Below are positions 40,691-43,790 of a DNA stretch of 43,790 nucleotides, piece after piece. This DNA comes from Vicinamibacterales bacterium. GTDB taxonomy: Bacteria > Acidobacteriota > Vicinamibacteria > Vicinamibacterales > CAVVIG01. The stretch spans positions 1 through 43,790 of the forward strand of contig JANWLS010000009.1 in assembly GCA_025450765.1 (NCBI GenBank), read 5' to 3'. How positions within the stretch are numbered: the first letter of the stretch is position 1; every line of letters starts with the position of its first letter. Below the pieces are notes generated by a model. It was not told the origin of the DNA. It did not search any database and was given only the letters and a program-made list of their open reading frames with translations. The translations under genes and the position numbers were made by a program.

Positions 40691-42057
40691 GGCTGTCGCT
40701 GCGCGGCCGGCTCACGCTCTGGTACACGATCGCGCTGCTGGTGGCGCTCACGCTCATCGGGATCGAGATCGTGTTCGTCATCGGCCGGCTCGGGGTGCGC
40801 CAGACCGACAGCGATCTCACCACGCTGTCGGAGACCGTCGCGAAGGTGATCGACGCGGAGCTGCAGGAGAACCCTGATGTGGGCTCCGCCGCGCGCGAGG
40901 CGCTCGCGGTGGCGAGCGGTCCGGATCGCGCCATCGGCATCGTCAACGGCGACGGCACGCTCGTCGCCGCACGTTCGTCGAGGCCGGACGTGATCTCGGC
41001 CATCCAGGCGGGCGAAGCCGGCACCGTGAAGACCGGCCATGGGGAGTGGCGCGTGCAGGTCTCTTCGCGGACGTTCCACGCCGGGACGCGGCCGATCGTC
41101 CTGCGGATCGCCGTCGGCGAATCCCTTCACGGTGTCCACCGTGAGCAAGGTGAGGTGCGCGAGGCGATGATGGTCGGCATCCCGCTGGCGCTGCTGCTGG
41201 CCGCGGCCGGCGGGTGGTGGATTACGTCGATTGGCCTGCGGCCGATCAGCGAGATGGCGCGTCAGGCGGCGGTGCTGTCGCCGGCTGGGAGCGGTGAGCT
41301 CGGCAATCCCGATCGCGGCGACGAGGTCGGTGTGCTCGCGCGCGCATTCAACGATCTGCTGGCCCGGCTGCGCGCCGCGCTCCGGACGCAACAGCAGTTC
41401 ATGGCCGACGCCTCGCACGAGCTGCGGACGCCGACCTCGGTCATCCGCACGGCAGCCGACGTGTCGCTCGGCCGCGAGCAGCGAGACGAGGCCGACTATC
41501 GGGAGACGCTGGCGATTATCCGGACCGAGGCGCAGCGGCTCGGCCGGCTCGTCAGCGACATGCTGGTGCTCGCGCGAGCCGATGCGGGCGGCCAGCCCCT
41601 TCACCCGGTGGACCTGTATCTCGACGAGCTCGTCGACGAGGGACGGCGTGCCGTCGCGGTGCTGGCGGCGGAGCGCCAGGTCACCCTGTGTGATGAGCCG
41701 GGCGGGGAGGTGCCGTTCCGCGGTGACGAGGATCTCCTGCGGCAATTGGTGGTGAACGTGCTGCAGAACGCGGTGCAGCACACGCCGGCCGGCGGCGTGG
41801 TCCGCATCAAGACTGCGTGCGACGCCGGCTCCGTCGTGATCCGGATCGCCGACCAGGGCCCGGGGATTGCGGAGGCCGATCGGGAGCGGATTTTCGACCG
41901 CTTCGTGCGGCTCGACGCGTCGCGCGGCGGCGTCGGCACCGGGCTCGGGCTGCCGATTGCGCGCTGGATCGCCGCGGCGCACCACGGCACCCTGACGCTC
42001 GAATCGAGCAGCGCGGAGGGGAGCGTGTTCGCCATCGTGCTGCCGCTCACACAGTAA
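40687..42057 (+). CDS. Membrane sensor histidine kinase
   Basis: The 456-residue kinase has a first membrane helix at about 11-34, a periplasmic sensor of some 125 residues, and a second helix at about 160-180. HAMP ('GLRPISEMARQAAVLSP') and HisKA with the phosphoacceptor H244 (ADASHELRTP) follow, then an HATPase_c domain with the N box (NVLQNAVQHTP), G1 (DQGPGI) and G2 (GTGLGLPI). All catalytic boxes are intact. It is translationally coupled to the response regulator before it, forming a two-component system next to the RND operon. The signal is unknown; the periplasmic domain has no cysteine or metal-binding cluster that would suggest a metal ligand. Confidence 0.94.
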   Translation: MRLSLRGRLTLWYTIALLVALTLIGIEIVFVIGRLGVRQTDSDLTTLSETVAKVIDAELQENPDVGSAAREALAVASGPDRAIGIVNGDGTLVAARSSRPDVISAIQAGEAGTVKTGHGEWRVQVSSRTFHAGTRPIVLRIAVGESLHGVHREQGEVREAMMVGIPLALLLAAAGGWWITSIGLRPISEMARQAAVLSPAGSGELGNPDRGDEVGVLARAFNDLLARLRAALRTQQQFMADASHELRTPTSVIRTAADVSLGREQRDEADYRETLAIIRTEAQRLGRLVSDMLVLARADAGGQPLHPVDLYLDELVDEGRRAVAVLAAERQVTLCDEPGGEVPFRGDEDLLRQLVVNVLQNAVQHTPAGGVVRIKTACDAGSVVIRIADQGPGIAEADRERIFDRFVRLDASRGGVGTGLGLPIARWIAAAHHGTLTLESSSAEGSVFAIVLPLTQ

Positions 42058-42060
42058 CAG

Positions 42061-42102
42061 GCCACAGGCCACGGGCTGCGGGCCACGGGCCACGGGCCAC
42101 GC
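42061..42102 (+). repeat. Heptanucleotide tandem repeat (GCCACGG)n
   Basis: Six consecutive 7-bp units (GCCACAG, GCCACGG, GCTGCGG, GCCACGG, GCCACGG, GCCACGC) fill the gap between the kinase stop (42057) and the ribosome binding site of the next gene. Copy number is likely to vary between strains. Confidence 0.85.
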
Positions 42103-42115
42103 GAAAGGAGCGCCC

Positions 42116-43790
42116 TTGAAAGCGACCGTCGTGCGTTTGCTGCTGATCCTTACCCTGTGTCTCACGCTCGGGATCCCGGGTCGCGTCGCGCTCCACGCCG
42201 CCGGCCAGCAGACGGCGTCGCCGCCGGCCGGCACCGTCACGCTCGACCGAATCATGGCCGATCCTGACTGGTTGGGGAACGCGCCGGAAGAGGCCTCCTG
42301 GGGCGACGAGGGGAAGACGATCTATTTCCGGCAGAAGCGGCAGGGATCGGAGATTCGCGACCTAAAGCAGATTGCGCCAACCGGCGGCGCCTCGAGCGTG
42401 GTGCCGGCCGCGGACCTCGCCTCCGCGGATTCGTCGGACGGCGCCTTCAGCCAGGACGGCCGGAAGAAGGTCTACGTCCATGCCGGCGACATCTTCATCA
42501 AGGACGTCGCCACCGGCCAGGTGCGGCAGCTGACGCGCACGGCGGAGCGGGAGTCCGATCCGCAATCCATGGTCGGCGAGCAGCAGGTCTCCTATCGCGC
42601 GGGCGACCACCTCTTCACCGTCGATCTCGCCAACGGCCTCGTGCGCCAGGCCGCCGACGTCCGGCTCGAGGACGACCCGGCCGAGCCGCCCGCCGGGTTC
42701 GATTACCTGAAGAATGAATCGATGCGGATCTTCTCGTCGCTCCGCGAGGCGAAGCAGGAGCGCGACGCCGAGCGCCAGCATGCGCGCGAGCAGCAGGCCG
42801 CCGATCCGTCGCGCGCGCCGCTGCCGTTCTATCTCGGCCACCAGATCAAGATCGTGGACCGCGCGCTCTCGCCGGCGGGGGACCGTCTGATGCTCGTCAC
42901 CGAGCCAGCGCACTACGACGAGGGGCGGCAGGGCCTGATGGCCCGGTACGTCACCGAGAGCGGCTACACCGAAACGTCGGAGATGCGCACGAAGGTGAAT
43001 CGCAATCCGCCGGCGCCGGAGCAGATCATCCTGCTCGATCTCAAGAACCATACGCGCCACGATCTCGATCTCGGCCTACTCCCCGGCATCAAAGACGACC
43101 CGCTCGCGGCGCTTCGGAAGCCGGCCATCGAGTGGCATGTGCAGCACGGAGCCGATCGCGCGGCGGTCGAAGCGGCGTTGAAGGCTCCGGCCGTGCGCCC
43201 GGTTCGGATCGACGGGATGACCTGGTCGCCTGACGGACAGCAGGTGGCCATCGAGATCATGTCGATCGACAACAAGGATCGGTGGATCGCGACCGTCAAT
43301 TTTTCCAGCCACACGCTGGTGACACAGCACCGGCTGACCGACCCGGCCTGGATCAACTGGAGCTATAACGATTTCGGCTGGATGCACGACAGCCGCGCGA
43401 TCTGGTACCTCTCCGAGCAGAGCGGCTCCTCGCAGCTGTACGTGAAGCCGCTCGACGGATCTGCGCGCGAACTCACGAGCGGTCACTTCGAAGTCGATCA
43501 ACCGCAGCTGGGCCGCGCAGGGACCCACTTCTATTACCGCGCCAACGTCGACCAGCCGGGCATCTACGAGATCTACCGCGTGGCTGTGAGCGGCGGGCCG
43601 AGCGAGCAGCTGACGCATCTTGGCGGCATGGCCGACGCCTACGCCGTCTCGCCGGATGAGACACGCCTCCTGGTGACCCATTCGACGACCACCCGCCACG
43701 ACGACCTCTACGTGCAGCCCGTGCAGCCGGGTGCCCAGGCGACGCAGATCACCGACACGATGAGCGAGGCCTACAAAGGCCTGCCGTGGG
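42116..43790 (+). CDS. S9-family peptidase (DPP IV/prolyl oligopeptidase-like), 5' part
   Basis: The frame stays open to the right edge; 558 codons are visible. It starts at TTG 42116 with AAAGGAG (42104-42110) five bases upstream, then has a signal peptide ('LLLILTLCLTLGIPG' core) and a multi-blade beta-propeller: 'ASWGDEGKTIYFRQ', 'FSQDGRKKVYVHAGDIFIKD', 'TWSPDGQQVAIEI', 'GWMHDSRAIWYLSEQSG', 'SPDETRLLVTHS'. This is the N-terminal half of exported S9 peptidases. The catalytic alpha/beta-hydrolase domain (Ser-Asp-His) should lie beyond the window, so activity cannot be judged. It follows the kinase after the heptamer repeat and may or may not share its transcript. Confidence 0.85.
   Translation, partial: MKATVVRLLLILTLCLTLGIPGRVALHAAGQQTASPPAGTVTLDRIMADPDWLGNAPEEASWGDEGKTIYFRQKRQGSEIRDLKQIAPTGGASSVVPAADLASADSSDGAFSQDGRKKVYVHAGDIFIKDVATGQVRQLTRTAERESDPQSMVGEQQVSYRAGDHLFTVDLANGLVRQAADVRLEDDPAEPPAGFDYLKNESMRIFSSLREAKQERDAERQHAREQQAADPSRAPLPFYLGHQIKIVDRALSPAGDRLMLVTEPAHYDEGRQGLMARYVTESGYTETSEMRTKVNRNPPAPEQIILLDLKNHTRHDLDLGLLPGIKDDPLAALRKPAIEWHVQHGADRAAVEAALKAPAVRPVRIDGMTWSPDGQQVAIEIMSIDNKDRWIATVNFSSHTLVTQHRLTDPAWINWSYNDFGWMHDSRAIWYLSEQSGSSQLYVKPLDGSARELTSGHFEVDQPQLGRAGTHFYYRANVDQPGIYEIYRVAVSGGPSEQLTHLGGMADAYAVSPDETRLLVTHSTTTRHDDLYVQPVQPGAQATQITDTMSEAYKGLPW

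Noticed and set aside
42061-42102. CRISPR-like repeat array
   Set aside because: Units are 7 bp and contiguous without spacers; no cas genes.

Overview
The window is about 44 kb of very GC-rich, gene-dense bacterial chromosome. Its most telling feature is a run of four large MacB/FtsX-type permeases with no ATPase partner. Three carry the extra N-terminal helical domain, and the first follows a PadR regulator. That is the 'acidobacterial duplicated orphan permease' (ADOP) pattern. Together with sortilin-like, M28, S9 and propeller-barrel exported proteins, it suggests an Acidobacteriota member, perhaps Vicinamibacteria. This is inference from gene content; no rRNA or other phylogenetic marker was tested.

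Left part (1-8060): the 3' end of a zinc-type alcohol dehydrogenase, then a tight forward run of typA (ribosome-associated GTPase), a zinc-ribbon rhomboid protease, a diacylglycerol-kinase-family lipid kinase and a sigma-54 enhancer-binding protein with a V4R sensor domain. Directly behind the activator lie two 13-bp dyads exactly 21 bp apart and a well-matched -24/-12 promoter. These lead into a small winged-helix-like protein, two short HPF/RaiA-like ribosome-hibernation proteins, a small membrane protein and a tandem UspA protein. I read this as a self-contained sigma-54 stress and ribosome-hibernation locus; it is the best candidate here for an undescribed system.

Middle (8060-20040): PadR plus four ADOP-type permeases. 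A vapBC toxin-antitoxin pair sits on the opposite strand between the first and second. The second and third share a 130-nt segment that is 129/130 identical at the DNA level although the rest of the genes diverge. A heptamer-based inverted-repeat element precedes the third, and an 87-bp REP-like palindrome lies immediately before the fourth.

Right-middle (20041-27531): an exported M28 carboxypeptidase-Q-like peptidase, a divergent 1031-residue sortilin/BNR propeller protein, inorganic pyrophosphatase, and an MsbA-type ABC exporter whose Walker A lysine codon reads threonine. A second copy of the REP-like palindrome, about 90% identical to the first and in the same orientation relative to its flanking genes, separates the exporter from an SPW-repeat membrane protein.

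Right (27532-43790): a metallopeptidase-propeller-outer-membrane-barrel fusion followed by an HtrA/Do protease (cell-envelope module), a di-haem cytochrome c, and a hemerythrin of the RIC/YtfE type with two dyads in its leader. Then come a complete RND efflux operon (TolC, adaptor, pump) with a divergent two-component system, and the 5' part of an S9-family peptidase that runs off the window. Several promoters (typA, padR, the sortilin-like gene, the sigma-54 operon) place the -10 or -12 element so close to the start codon that leaderless or nearly leaderless transcripts are predicted. No tRNA, rRNA, CRISPR array or transposase gene was seen.
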